A DNA stretch of 64,000 bases from Russula earlei (GCA_025769875.1 JAGFNK010000060.1:1-64000); one strand, 5' to 3'. Counted from the first letter of the stretch, positions 21,975-32,819 are shown. The notes: generated by a model from the sequence alone, not told the origin. A program made the numbers and translations.

Positions 21975-23885
21975 ATGGGCGGCCAACACGGTTATGACGG
22001 ACCACTCTTTGAAGGTGGCACGGTCGCGTACACACAATGGAAAGCTAAAATAGAGGCAGTATTCAAAGTAAACGGCTTAATGGAAATCTTAAAACAGACA
22101 TACTCAAAACCGGACCTCAGCAATGACCCGAGCGGCTTCGCCGACTGGGAGCAGAAAGATCGCAAAGCACACGCCCACATTTTACTCACGTTAAAAGGGC
22201 ACGCTCTCGACACTGCCCTAGGCATTGCTGGAGCCAAAAACACTTGGGACACACTCGAAAAGCACTTTGCCGGGAAGGGCGAGCAACGCGTCACACACCT
22301 ACTGACGGACCTATACTGGGCTACATTCACCGAAATGGAACCCATGGCTCCCCAGATATTACGACAGCTACACGCCGCCCGAACCCTCGAGAAATTTGGT
22401 TACCCAATAGACGAGAAAGTCCTCATCTGGATGCTAATTCTCGCGCTACCGGAAAAGATGGCCAAACTCAAGGCCACTCTTCACTCGACGCCGCCCAGCC
22501 ATCTAACAGCCGAGCACGTCACGGACTGCATCCTCCACGAGGAGCGTTGGATCCGATTGACCAATGACATGGCCACACCTCACCATGCAAAGGCAGCCCA
22601 AATGGGAAAGGACCGGGAGGCACAGAATGAGAAACGCACACCGAAGTGCACTCACTGCAGATGCAGGGGGCACAATACACACAAATGCTGGAAAATTCAC
22701 AGAAAACCAGAGGACAAAGCAGCAGCAGCTAGGACTGGCACGATCGCGCACAACACAGCGACACCCACGCCCACTATGACTGGCACGGGTGCACACAACG
22801 CAGCGACGCCCACGCCCGCTATGACTGGCATGGGTGCGCACAACGCAGCGATGCCCACGACCACTGGGACCGGCACAAGCGCGCACATTGTAGCGACGCC
22901 CGCAGCTCAGCTACCAGCCAGCGCTGCCATCGCATACGTCCCCACATCTGATAACAGCATCTCATTACATCTGGCAGTCGAAGATGAGCCGATCCGCGCG
23001 GCCACGACTCAGGAGCAGCTACGAGCCGCTGATCTCAGAGACAGCTGGCTCCTTGACTCTAGAACCTCGCGCATCATGACATCCCATCGTGATTGGTTCA
23101 TACACCTCACCCCACTCGCATCACCCATTCTAGTTGCCTTAGGCAACAATAGTGCCATAACCGCCACCAGAACCGGGCAAATACAAGTCCGGATGCACGC
23201 AAACGGTGCGCAGAGTATCGCATTACTCTGCGACGTCCTGTACGTCCCGGACCTCAAAGGGAACCTCTTATCGGTCTCCCATTTCGTCCAACGTGGGGTG
23301 GCAGTGCAATTCCAGGGAGAGACATGTGGAATATACGACAAGAACCAATTGATATGTGAGGGAACATTACATGAAAGCTTGTACATCATGGCCATGCAAA
23401 CAGCCAAACCCGAGTCAGCGTGCACAGCGACGCTAGACCAATCCCTCGCGGAAGGCAGCCACAAATTTGAAGCTGCCCTTACCGCACGCACAATGGCCTC
23501 CAAGGCCTCCCTCGACACTTGGCACCAACGCGTCGGACACTCAGCTTCCGACCATGCAACACAAATGCTACAAAAAGAAATGGTCAAAGGCATAGAAACA
23601 AGCGAGACCCTGAAGACACCGGAAACGCGCGCTGACACCGCGTTAGACCGGGACCTCTCAGACACATGTGGGAAACCACCTACTAGAACACCCCAGCTTT
23701 CCGACTGGGCAAAAACGGAACCGCGGGAACACGCCGGTGGGCTGAAGCGCAAACCGGAAGCGCCCCAGCACCTCCAACCGCACACCGCGCGCGTTGAGCC
23801 CACAACCGGCCAATGCTTGAAGACCCTCCGATTAGATGGAGGGGGGCGATCACACTGGGCGAGAAGCACAAACATCCCTAGCTGA
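21975..23885 (+). CDS. C1 Gag-protease polyprotein with GAG-pre-integrase domain
   Basis: 636 residues, uninterrupted. Residues about 1-190 are a UBN2-type Copia Gag (FEGGTVAYTQWKAKIEAVF, NTWDTLEKHFAGKGEQRV). A CX2CX4HX4C knuckle, CTHCRCRGHNTHKC, lies near 225. A variable Thr/Ala/Pro repeat (GTGAHNAATPTP units) follows at about 250-300. The protease region has WLLDSRTSRIMTSHRDWF, where the usual DSG triad reads DSR, so activity is doubtful. CDVLYVPDLKGNLLSVS and DTWHQRVGHSASDH mark the GAG-pre-integrase segment. The expected integrase DDE core is skipped: after about residue 560 the chain jumps to LKTLRLDGGG, normally deep in the core, and ends. Gag builds particles and packages RNA. Confidence 0.88.
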   Translation: MGGQHGYDGPLFEGGTVAYTQWKAKIEAVFKVNGLMEILKQTYSKPDLSNDPSGFADWEQKDRKAHAHILLTLKGHALDTALGIAGAKNTWDTLEKHFAGKGEQRVTHLLTDLYWATFTEMEPMAPQILRQLHAARTLEKFGYPIDEKVLIWMLILALPEKMAKLKATLHSTPPSHLTAEHVTDCILHEERWIRLTNDMATPHHAKAAQMGKDREAQNEKRTPKCTHCRCRGHNTHKCWKIHRKPEDKAAAARTGTIAHNTATPTPTMTGTGAHNAATPTPAMTGMGAHNAAMPTTTGTGTSAHIVATPAAQLPASAAIAYVPTSDNSISLHLAVEDEPIRAATTQEQLRAADLRDSWLLDSRTSRIMTSHRDWFIHLTPLASPILVALGNNSAITATRTGQIQVRMHANGAQSIALLCDVLYVPDLKGNLLSVSHFVQRGVAVQFQGETCGIYDKNQLICEGTLHESLYIMAMQTAKPESACTATLDQSLAEGSHKFEAALTARTMASKASLDTWHQRVGHSASDHATQMLQKEMVKGIETSETLKTPETRADTALDRDLSDTCGKPPTRTPQLSDWAKTEPREHAGGLKRKPEAPQHLQPHTARVEPTTGQCLKTLRLDGGGRSHWARSTNIPS

Positions 23886-25834
23886 AAGGGGATGCATGTA
23901 TCAAATTAACACCCCGGGTACGCCACAACACATCAAAGTCGCAGAACGCGCGACCCGGACACCTCTTAATAGGGTCCGGGTGACGCGTACAGACACAAAA
24001 CCATCCACGCGCGCCTTGGACGACCTGACGCCCGAAGAGACAAGGTGCAGGAATCATCCCAACCTCCCTCGGCCACACGCCCTCGGAATGCACGTGTCCG
24101 TGCCCACCCCGGAGAAGAGACTCACCAAGCTGACCCGAAGGTCGCTGGTGCACACGTTCCCAGGCCACACATATAACCATCAGGCGTACAAGCCTGCACA
24201 TCACACCACCCCCCACATCCCTGAACCCTGCGACGTCGTATTCGATGAAGGGGGCCCCACATCGCGCATCGAGCGCGTGATCCTCGAATTTGACGACGCA
24301 GCTGAAAGCGCCAGGGATGGGGAAAGGAGAGCAGGATTGAGGGGGCGGAGAAGGCGAAACCGGCGGACAGCGCGGAAGTGCCACTGCACGCAAAGCCGCA
24401 AGGCGTCAGAGCAGACAAGCTTCTGCCTGTTCAGCCTGAGACAGGCGGACAGCGCGGAACAGTCGCTGCACCCCAAACCGCAAGGCGTCGGAGCAGGCGA
24501 TGCCCTGCCCGTTAAGCCTGCAGCACCACATAGTCAGCCTACAACTCACAAGGCAGAAAGCCCACCTGCGCAATCCACCACGGGATGACCAAAGCATGCT
24601 ACGCGCGCACTCACACTTGACCACGGTGACGAAGTGGAGGAGTTGGATGAAGTGGAAGCAGAAATGGCACCGCACACCGAACCGCAAGACACACAGCAAC
24701 GCGATAACAACGCACCTGAGGACCTAGATTCCTCACAATCTGAAATGTTCCCCAAATGCACCACACACGCACCTGTCCATGACAAGGACGCTTGCCATTC
24801 CGCCATCCCGCATGAGCACCGAATGAGATGTACCGAGCAGGGAAATGCAGCACACAAAATGTTGCCAGCTAATCCCAAGTCCTACGCCGAGGCGACAGCC
24901 CGTGCAGATTCTGCAGAGTGGGCAAAGGTGCGCAACGAGGAGAAACGCGTGTCCAAAGACACAGGCGTTCCCAAAACCATGCCGCGCCCACAGAACGGAG
25001 CCGCAGCGGGGACGCAAGTAGACCTTCCAAATGAAAAGGTCAAATCACAAAATTCGAAAATGCAAGGCCCACGTTATCACGCAGGGACTTACCTAAGTCG
25101 AGGGCAACGACCCTGACGAAGTCGTGCCATCAAAAGACCGGCACTCCCTTGCACCCTGGCCCTAGCCGCAGAAGGAAGCCTAGAAGTCCATCACATGGAC
25201 ATTGAGTCCACCCACCTAAACGGAGACTTGATGGACGAGATCTTCACAGAAGCGTGCCCAGGGAATCGCCACCGATGCACACGCAAACGGGTGACCCAGT
25301 ACGCCCGAGGTACGAGCGATCACCACCCGACCTTCCAGCGTGACTCCAGCACCCAGCCGATCCCGGTCAGACATGTCGACCCCGACTGGACCGGCAAAGT
25401 CCACCTTGGACTTCATCTAAATACTGACAGGTGGGGCCATAAACTGGAGCTAAAGGGAGCAAGCCCCAGTTGCACCCTTGAGCACCAAGGCGGAGCACAT
25501 CACAGGCGCACGCGCTGCCGAAGAAGCTGCAAGGCTGAGGCAATTACTCACCAGATTGGGTCAAGACACCCATCTCCTCATGATCTCCCCACATCAACAA
25601 CCAGTCGACCATTGCCATTGCCAGGAACCTCAAGTTCCATGACCGCACCAAATGCGCTGAGGTGCAACACCACTTCTTGCAGCAAAGAGTCAACTTGCAG
25701 GGGATCAATCTTACTTACACTCCATCAGAAGGGGAAATATCTGGTGTATTGACAAAAGGTCCCAGCCGCGAGAAGTACAAACGTCTTCGCAATGGAGATG
25801 GGAGGGAACGCGCACCACTCGGGCTGAGGGGGCG
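23886..25834 (+). pseudogene. C1 pol remnants (integrase end, RT and RNase H scraps)
   Basis: In order: INTPGTPQHIKVAERATRTP (integrase third-acidic-residue region, usually 'PQ.NGVAER'), STRALDDLTPEET, CDVVFDEGGP (23836-24588); a linker with PKSYAEATARADSAEWAKV at the RT start (24634-25116); MDIESTHLNGDLMDEIF from RT (25195); and TIAIARNLKFHDRTKCAEV with GVLTKGPSREKYKRL from RNase H (25600-25780). The catalytic YxDD and DDE blocks are absent. Each domain is shortened rather than scrambled, as if by serial internal deletions. Confidence 0.8.
25821..25834 (+). promoter_or_regulatory. C1 polypurine tract
   Basis: GGGCTGAGGGGGCG stands directly before the 3' LTR, where plus-strand priming occurs in LTR retrotransposons. 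Confidence 0.65.
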
Positions 25835-26084
25835 TGTTGGACGTGCAGCCGCTAAGTGCCGCGCGAACGGACAATCCGGACTGTACGTGTAAATAATTAG
25901 AATAATTTAGTTATCGCGTTCGTTTCCTCAGTCTTTTACACACAAGACTGAGGTCAGTACTACACATTCCTTTACACTCCTTTAAAGCTAATACTGTACA
26001 TAGCTATCATCCCTATAGGTTAGATAACTAACCAATACAGTCTTTTACACACAAGACTGAGCTATCATCCCTATAGCTTCAACA
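25835..26084 (+). repeat. Copia element C1, 3' LTR
   Basis: 250 bp, the same as 21571-21820 except one visible base. Followed by the AATAC duplication. Confidence 0.95.
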
Positions 26085-27450
26085 AATACTTCTATTAAGG
26101 TCGCTTTATAGTTCATTCTATGGTTATTAGAGTTAGTCTAATAATGCATTGTAGGGTCTTTAGTATCATGTTAGTGCCTTTTGTAGAGCACTTAGAGTCG
26201 TCCTAAAGGGTCCTTAGAGAGGCTATAATACTGTACTTTATTGCTAAAAGGGTTGCCACTAAGTGGGGCTTGCTGTATGTCAATTGTGCTGAGAATTGCT
26301 TGTGCGACAATGCACGCATGATATTGTGGACACCTCTACTCACCCCTTTTGTCCATGTGAACAGGGTGGCACCATAGAGGCTGGGTTTCCTCTACTAAGG
26401 AAGGGTCCTTCAAGGACCCTCTCTGGGAAATGGTTCACTACAGGATGAAAGTGAACTTGAAATCTTTGTCATGAAGATGAGGGCTCTAATTGTACCTCCG
26501 TGCCTTGCAACTGGAAAGCTCTCAAAGCAAGGACCTCCCAAGAATCTCATGGTCTGCTTTGAAGATGGAATGATGGAAGAGAAAAAGACAGGAAACGCAG
26601 ACGGAAAGGGAAAGAAGGTATGCACTGACAATGTATTGCTCACTCAGCTCTAACAAATCTGATATTAGAATCCCACTTCTGCAACTGCTTCAGTCATTGA
26701 TCCCCTTGAGAAGGAATGAGAAGACATCCTTGATAAACTGCAGAATAAGTAGCAATGTGACTACCATACAAAGATGGCTGGCCATGATGCCTATTGTCAC
26801 CCAAATACATCAACTGGGGTCTGCTACTGTCTGAGTTTGCAAGATCTTGGGCTCTGGTCAAATGCTGTGGTGCATACTCTATCATTTATTTGCAAAACAC
26901 ACAAACAAAGGGTCTGAATACTAGGTGAAGAATATGGCAACCATAGAAGAGAAACCAGCAACAATCTTACTTCATGATGCACGAACAACCAAGATTCACT
27001 CAACATGATTGCCTGATCTGTTTCAGGGAGCTGCTCCTTTTGGCACAATGGGGGGCCATGGCATTGCAATTCCTATTGTCCTTCATCCAGAGTGGGGCCA
27101 GTACCAACAAATCCTCAGTGTGCAACCAGCAGGCAATCAGGTGGCACCACCACCACTGCCACCAGCCATCAAGATATCTGTTGAGATTGAACAATGGTTT
27201 CAAGAATTTGAGGACAACCCATTGCGCAATACAAAAGGCTTCAAGTTTTCAGAATTCAGTAGAGTGCTCAAATCACAAGGCTTCACCCAAATCATGCAAC
27301 TATCCCAGAGTTTCATCACCATCCAGGACTTGCAAGGAGTGTTGAAAATTGACATGGGAACAGCCATATTTATTATGGATTATGCACAGGAGGATGTTTG
27401 ATGATTCAAAGAGGCTGGTGGGGTCCATTAGCTGCAGTGCCCCTACCACA

Positions 27451-27650
27451 TACTAATTTTGACATCTCCGACATGTCAATTAGTCATTCTCGGTACAATA
27501 AATTTAGAATCTAGTTTTCATTCTGGTTTGAACATGCTATTTTTTAGGATTTTTTGCTTAGAATTTGGCAAGATACATCAAGTCCTTTCTACCAACCCTT
27601 TTCTTTTAGGAAATTTCCGGCGCGTCACGTTATCTGAAAACGACAATAAT
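27451..27650 (+). repeat. Block B repeat, copy 2
   Basis: Starts TACTAATTTTGACATCTCCG and ends GTTATCTGAAAACGACAATAA. It begins about 50 bp after the stop codon of the Zn2Cys6 gene. Matches 41465-41662 directly and 15284-15482 inverted. Confidence 0.7.
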
Positions 27651-27819
27651 TAACTCCCCCCCTGAAAAAGAAAATGCCACCAAAGAAAAAGTTATCGTTC
27701 AACGACGCAGTCGATGTAATGCCGCCACAACATCTAGGGTTGCCATCTGGGCGAAAGATGGCGCTCAAAAAAACTCAGGAATCCAGCTACGGTCTCTTGC
27801 TCACCCGGTGTGCAGGACC

Positions 27820-27900
27820 ATGTCGGAAAATTGGGAGGTCATTATAATGCAATTATATTTAAATATAGTAGCGTTATAATGGCCTCCAATTTTCCGACAT
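27820..27900. repeat. 81-bp near-perfect palindrome (MITE or hairpin)
   Basis: ATGTCGGAAAATTGGGAGGT and its mirror ending CCAATTTTCCGACAT bound arms of about 30 bp around an AT-rich loop. Transcribed, it would make a strong hairpin. No flanking duplication could be assigned. Confidence 0.7.
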
Positions 27901-28301
27901 ACTAGACACTCGCAGGGCAAGTTCTCCTGATGATGTATAGCAGACCTTCAGACCTACAGCATGCTTGCGATTGTTTAGCGTTGGCCATGATGCAAAAATC
28001 AAATTATGAATTGTTACGTTAGATGGCATTGACACACCACGGATGATGGAATTTCCATCCTTCCAACCGCGATGATCGCACCATGACGCTCTCTTCTCTG
28101 TTCTAATAATTCAGTAAAGGCTTCCTGAGGCCGTGCCTCTTATTAGGCCTAGGCGCCGCCATTGATGTCTTTGCCTGTGTCATGCATGCTGTCACGGCCT
28201 ACGTCTTACGACGACTGGGATAAATATGTGGCTCCCCATTAGTCCATTCCCCGCTCTGTTCATATCGGCGCCCTCCTCAGGCTGTCCACTTTGCTACCGC
28301 A
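27901..28301. other. Upstream region of the DUF6534 gene
   Basis: No gene or repeat recognised. The last 100 bp before ATG 28302 are pyrimidine-rich, as is common in fungal promoters. Confidence 0.4.
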
Positions 28302-29911
28302 ATGGCTGCATCCCCACTTGTCCCCCCTGATATTTCTCATCTGTACGTTGATCTTCAGAATGCCTTGGACAAGGCCCTGATCCCTTTCCAGAGCCACCCC
28401 GATTGTGCGCTAGTATTTTTATTATTTGGTCGGCTGATGAGCGCAACGATAAGCGCAGCTTTTCGGTCCTCTGATAAACTGGGCCCTTTATGGTGCTCTT
28501 TGTGTCCAGATTTGTACAAGTCTCACTTCTCGAGTTCAGCTTCACTTTTGACCTTCTGGCATGGACAGATGTTTACGGCTACAGTTTCCCAGACGATAGA
28601 CGGGCTTATAAGCTTTTAGGCAAGTTTCCTAACATTCGTCGGTGGCTTCGGCAGTGATACGGAACCTCAATCAGCCTATTTTATCTTCCTACTGGAAACT
28701 GCTCAAACCGCCTTGACGGCAGCCGACGTCCACTATTGGTTCATAGAGGGATTCGGAAACGCGGAACGCCTCAGGAATTCTCACTTTGCTCCTATAGACA
28801 TTGCGATAATCGATTCAGTAATTTCACTAATCGTCCAAGAATTTTTCTGCTATCGGATCTGGACGTTGAACAACAAACGACCGTCATGGCTCTGCGTCAT
28901 TATTGCTGTCGTACGTGGCCTCCCTCATTCTTTCCCCCTAATCGTGTGCTGTCTGACTTTACTACGATGCAGGTTGCAGTAGTTCAAGCGGTTGGGGCAG
29001 CCTGGGGCGGAACCAAGGAAAGTGTTATGCAGCTGTTTTCCGGTACTCACTGGCGGGTCTGACACATCGTTCAGTCTGTTATTCTAGGAAAGTATGCTGT
29101 TTCTCGGTCAGCTCTATATGTGTGCATCCTCTCCTAGATATAGGTCACTGCACCAGCTGATGGTTTTCTACACTAGCTATGGTCGCTACCGAGTGGTTTT
29201 GCGGACATTCTCATTGCCATTGCAATGACGCTACTTGTACGCGACTGCCTCTATGTCATTCAGTGCATGGACTGACCGATTTACCTAGCTACGACGAACG
29301 CGTGTATTCCAGGGCCAATTCTCTAATTATGTGATGCTCCGAATCGTGCGTCTCACTATCGAGACGAATACTCTTACTGGTACGTATACCTCGACTAACC
29401 CCATATCAATATTGATTTTGTTCCTTATTTAGCTAGTGTGGCAATCGCTTCATTCGTGCTCTTTATTGCCTTCCCTGTGAGTTGAACTGAATTGTCTCGT
29501 GTCCTCTCTCTCACTTGCTCGGTTGTTGTCTCCGTAGAACGAGATATACTATACATTTACGTCCGTGTCCCTCGTTTGTTACATGTCTTCACCTTGCTGA
29601 TGTCGGAAAAAGGGCCGGTATCATTGGAAAATTGTGAAGGAGATGTTGTTCTCGACGTGCAAGGCAACGCTAACACATGTTCCAGATACTCCAACACTCT
29701 TTTGTTGAGCCTCAATAACCGCATCTATTTCCGCGACCATCCTTCACCCGGCAGCCATGGGGATAACGGGTATACTGTGGATACCAGCCAAATTCGTCGC
29801 CCCTCTGTACCGTCACTTACCTTCGCTCGAACCGAATTGACTACACACACGGCGACGATCAGCGATAGTTCGAAGTTTGATACTGTTTCCCAAACGATAG
29901 AATTTGCATAG
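28302..29911 (+). CDS. DUF6534-type multi-pass membrane protein
   Basis: Exons read by eye: 28302-28342, a 13-nt exon 28392-28404, 28459-28515, 28569-28619, 28675-28910, 28973 onward, and later pieces to the TAG after 29908. The joined chain runs PPDISHLATPILFGPLINWA, LYGALCVQ, YSFPDDRRAYKLL, YFIFLLETAQTALTAADVHY, FFCYRIWTLNNKRPSW, VAVVQAVGAAWGG, SGFADILIAIAMTLL, VRLTIETNTLTASVAIASFV and YSNTLLLSLNNRIYF. Several stretches are hydrophobic transmembrane helices, and the order matches the large basidiomycete DUF6534 family of unknown function. The intron at 28620-28674 starts GCAAGT (GC-AG type). Exons between 29020 and 29160 are not resolved, so it could carry a defect there. Confidence 0.75.
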
Positions 29912-30331
29912 GAGGAAGCCCAGTCGTTAGTGATATCTCGCATCCATGGTATGTACTATCTTCCCACGTTCGGCCAAGCCATACATCTCTTTGAATGTGC
30001 TTTCACTCAAGACATTTATGACGAGGTTGCTGTGAAACGAGTCGAAGGGATGCGCGACTGTGAATAGATCGAGGAACTACTGGCAAGGGAGCCAGCAAGC
30101 CATAAAGTGGAGGATATCGACGGCACAGATAAATTCGATGCAACTTGAACAGTTCGAATAGGTGACGAATTAAAAAGGAGGTTACGGGACTGGCGGAGAG
30201 GCAAACGAAGTGGCCCAGTGGGCGCGGACTCGCACACACGAGCGGGGGGGTAGTAATTTTAGGTAGATCACATGACGTAGCACGACTCTTCCTCTCTCTA
30301 CATCCTCCTCGAATTCCTAAAGCTGACAACC

Positions 30332-31647
30332 ATGTCGACGCCCACGCCCAGAGTCTCCTTCACAGTTCGTCGACCAACTCCAGAATCTCGCGCCACCTCT
30401 ACTGGCCCAGATTCTGATGATATACGCTTTAAATTGCCTGCACTGCCGCGCCACCTTACCCAAGACTACAGCGCCAACAACAGCACACCGGGCAGTCCTC
30501 TAGCGGGCAGGTCGCCGAAGAGGAGCGCTCCCGGTAGCCCCAATTCTAGCGACGAGGAAAACGACCAACCTACAGACGAACTCGTAACTGGTTTCGACCG
30601 GTTTGGTGTGCAGCGGTGCGTCTCTACTCCATCGTACTCTATTCATAGATGTCCACAACTCACCCCAGTCCCTAAAAAAATTCCCGTAGTGCCACTCCAA
30701 GGCCGGAGCCGCAAGGCCCTCTTGTCATACCCGCTCTCCAAAACCGTGACTGGCGAGAGCTTGCCCGAAGGCGGCGGGAAGCTGCCAACGGCAAGATGTA
30801 CGTCCCACCTCATGGCAAGGCGGGGACTGGCGCGGATGGGAGCGTGGGTGGCCTTGGGACAAGAGATACTATAAACTCTGGGCCGCATATGGAAGGTCTG
30901 CAGATGCGCAAACGTGTCCGAATCGATACAACAGATGGCCCCGATGTCGGACCCGAGCCAACTGTCCCCACAGAGGGCCAACCAGAAGAAACTGAGGACC
31001 AGCGTGCAATACGTGCGCTTCTCGCTGGCGCAGAGCGTGACGACGGCTCCGAACGTCCAACGATTGATGCCATCCCTATGACGGACCATGGCTCCGCGCG
31101 ACATGCACCCACGGAGGACGACGCGTTCAAGCAGGACGTTGATGAACTTCCAGACGAGGCGACGTTAGAAGATTACGAGCGCGTCCCCGTTTCTCAGTTT
31201 GGGGCAGCATTGCTGCGTGGCATGGGCTGGAAGCCAGGCCAGCCGGCAAGCCGGAACCTGAACCGAGGCATCGTCGAACCGTGGTTGCCTCCCTCACGAC
31301 CCGCTCTACTTGGAATCGGCGCAAAAGAGCGGGAAGTCTTCGACGATGGAAGTAACGGAAGGCGCGCACCTTCCCGCCCAGAACGCAAGTACATTCCACT
31401 CGTACGCAGGGAATCAGACAGGTCGTCGTCACCCCATTCGCTACCCGCGTCACGTAGTGAATCGAGGAGAGCTTCTAGGTCGCCAGGGCGAAGGGAGCGA
31501 AGAGAGGGTGATCGGGAGCGACGTCGAGGTCGTAACCTTGAATCGGAACAGGAGCGAGATCGGGATGGGCGCCGTGATCGAGGCCGCGAATCAGAGCGCG
31601 ATAGGGATAGACGGAGAGACCGAGATCGATCACCTCGTCCTAGTTGA
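30332..31647 (+). CDS. Spp2/GPKOW-type G-patch splicing factor
   Basis: Two exons, 30332-30615 and 30690-31647, with a GTGCGT...CGTAG intron; the join is in frame and gives 413 residues. It reads GFDRFGVQR, PLVIPALQNRDWRELARRR, YVPPHGK, then VSQFGAALLRGMGWKPGQPA (the G-patch helix) and a C-terminal Arg/Asp/Glu-rich tail (RRDRGRESERDRDRRRDRD). Spp2 in yeast and GPKOW/MOS2 elsewhere bind and activate the DEAH helicase Prp2 in the spliceosome through the G-patch. It is one of the few intact housekeeping genes here. Nuclear location is inferred from family and the RS-like tail. Confidence 0.88.
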
Positions 31648-31789
31648 TGAGAGCAGGCTACCGCCACGATCACTGAACCCCTTTGCGTAGTATTCCCCGC
31701 GTGCTCTTTGTATCCAAGCTCACACACCGTGTTTCTGGGAGCACCATCTTCAAGCGCACACAGCGATGCTGGCATATTGTATCAATGGC

Positions 31790-32819
31790 ACACACATGAA
31801 TCTACAGCTGTTTCCGTTTCGAATAACGACTCCTTCCATGGGTACCCTTCTTCAGAGCTCGACGCTACCAGAAGACGCCTCTCAGCTTTGTACGAAAACA
31901 TCATATTCGCCAACGATGAAGATGAAAGGGATACTCAAATAGTTGAAGAGGACTTGATGAACGTCGGGAGACAAGGTTCGGCCAGCTCATTTCATCCCCT
32001 TATGATTGTGGTAGGTGCTCATCACAAACGCTCCTTTCTCATTCTTAGATCAAATGGCCCCTTTAACCTGGGCTGAAATGACCCAATCTGAATGTGAGAA
32101 CAATTCCATGAACAGACATTCGGTGCACGCTTCAATTTCGCGCCCAACATCGTCGTGGCAGAACAATTCGAGACGCAAGAAGACATCTACATCTACACCT
32201 ATTCTGATACATCGTCGATCGCACGGTTCCCCGACTTTCAATTTTCGCTAAGCACACTTTCGATGCTTGGCTCCGCGGAAGGGAAGACGTGTCTACTACT
32301 CGCAGTGCTGGAAGTCGATGGGCCGGACGAGGTGACTGTGCGTCGTGGGCCGGACACCGGGCATTCTATCTCCGTGCTGCGCCTCATCGTGAGCGACGAA
32401 GCAAGTACGATTCGCAAGCTCACTGCGTGGCGAGAGATCGCGGAGACATGGGGCGGCGCAATGCAGGAAGCAGTTGGCATACGGCGCGGCGATGTGGTCT
32501 ACTTTGAAAGTGAGCGCACCCTGTTTCCTCAGCACGCACGATCTCCGCCATTAGTATTTGCGCAGGCTGACCTCTACTTCTGTTAGACGTCCTGGCCACA
32601 CCAGCGAAAGGCGGTAGCGGTGCACCAATCCCCGTCATCACAGCGTCAACAAACCTCCGCTCGCGTGCAAAAATCTGTTATCGGACGATGCCGCGCACAT
32701 CTGTACCAGCCGACATGTACCTGCGACCAGACCTGCGCCTCAGTACGAGCGACGCCGCAGTGCGTCGTGTCGCAGCCCTCGTCGTATGGTTCGAACGTAT
32801 AGCCGGCCTGGCCACGTGA
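31790..32819 (+). CDS. OB-fold-like conserved fungal protein (5' end unresolved)
   Basis: The chain reads ELDATRRRLSALYENIIFAN, FNFAPNIVVAEQFETQED, TCLLLAVLEVDGPDEVTVRR, ISVLRLIVSDEASTIRKLTA, WREIAETWGGAM, GIRRGDVVYFE and, after an intron starting GTGAGC at about 32510, NVLATPAKGG, PVITASTNLRSRAKICYRTM, LRPDLRLSTSDAAVRRVAAL and VVWFERIAGLAT, stop at 32817-32819. Beta-rich segments with 'WREIAETW' and 'RRGDVVYFE' resemble an OB fold as in RPA- or shieldin-type proteins; I recall the C-terminal pattern from other basidiomycetes but know no assigned function. An intron near 32010-32048 joins the N-terminal part. No good in-frame ATG was found, so a first exon may be missing from this call. Confidence 0.55.

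Larger units (their letters stand above)
21571..26084 (+). mobile_element. Ty1/Copia retrotransposon C1, non-autonomous, young
   Basis: Two 250-bp LTRs differ by one visible base and are flanked by AATAC on both sides (21566-21570, 26085-26089). The 4.5-kb element keeps an intact gag/protease-size frame, but integrase, RT and RNase H survive only as short ordered remnants. It therefore could move only with enzymes from a complete relative. It is inserted in a family-X solo LTR, so it is the youngest layer of this nest. Confidence 0.93.
20970..26442 (-). repeat. Solo LTR, family X, copy 2, split by Copia
   Basis: TGTCAAGACTCACTG at 20970 and GGTTCACTACA ending at 26442, with duplication GGATG on both sides (20965-20969, 26443-26447). 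Removing the Copia insert leaves about 954 bp, near the 963 bp of copy 1. The terminal TGACA is mutated to CTACA. It sits within a codon stretch of the Zn2Cys6 gene. Confidence 0.92.
19747..27402 (+). pseudogene. Zn2Cys6 / ubiquitin-like / SAM-like family gene, split by nested retroelements
   Basis: Exon 1 is 19747-19831. Exon 2 (19894-20099) encodes a Zn(II)2Cys6 cluster: CMRC, TRC, DVCKAC and a final C spaced CX2CX6CX6CX2CX8C, a fungal DNA-binding fold. An intron of 51 nt follows (20100-20150), then an acidic Ser-rich exon. A ubiquitin-like stretch is YSPFAIDSTTTLHNLHNAVR with REKLGWHPNALQL. After the insertion at 20970-26442 the gene resumes ELEIFVMKMRALIVPPCLAT, then CDYHTKMAGHDAYCH (a Cys/His patch), and ends with a SAM-like domain, EIEQWFQEFEDNP to MGTAIFIMDYAQEDV. 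This layout fits an expanded, uncharacterised basidiomycete family. Stops after ALQL, after EKE and after LQNK, and a frameshift near 20640, show decay independent of the insertion. Confidence 0.72.

Noticed and set aside
23009..23875. 288-codon minus-strand open frame
   Set aside because: Shadow of the Copia Gag-protease frame on the plus strand.
31310..31690. 126-codon plus-strand frame overlapping the G-patch gene
   Set aside because: Alternative frame of the Spp2-like second exon; the main frame has the G-patch and RS-like tail.
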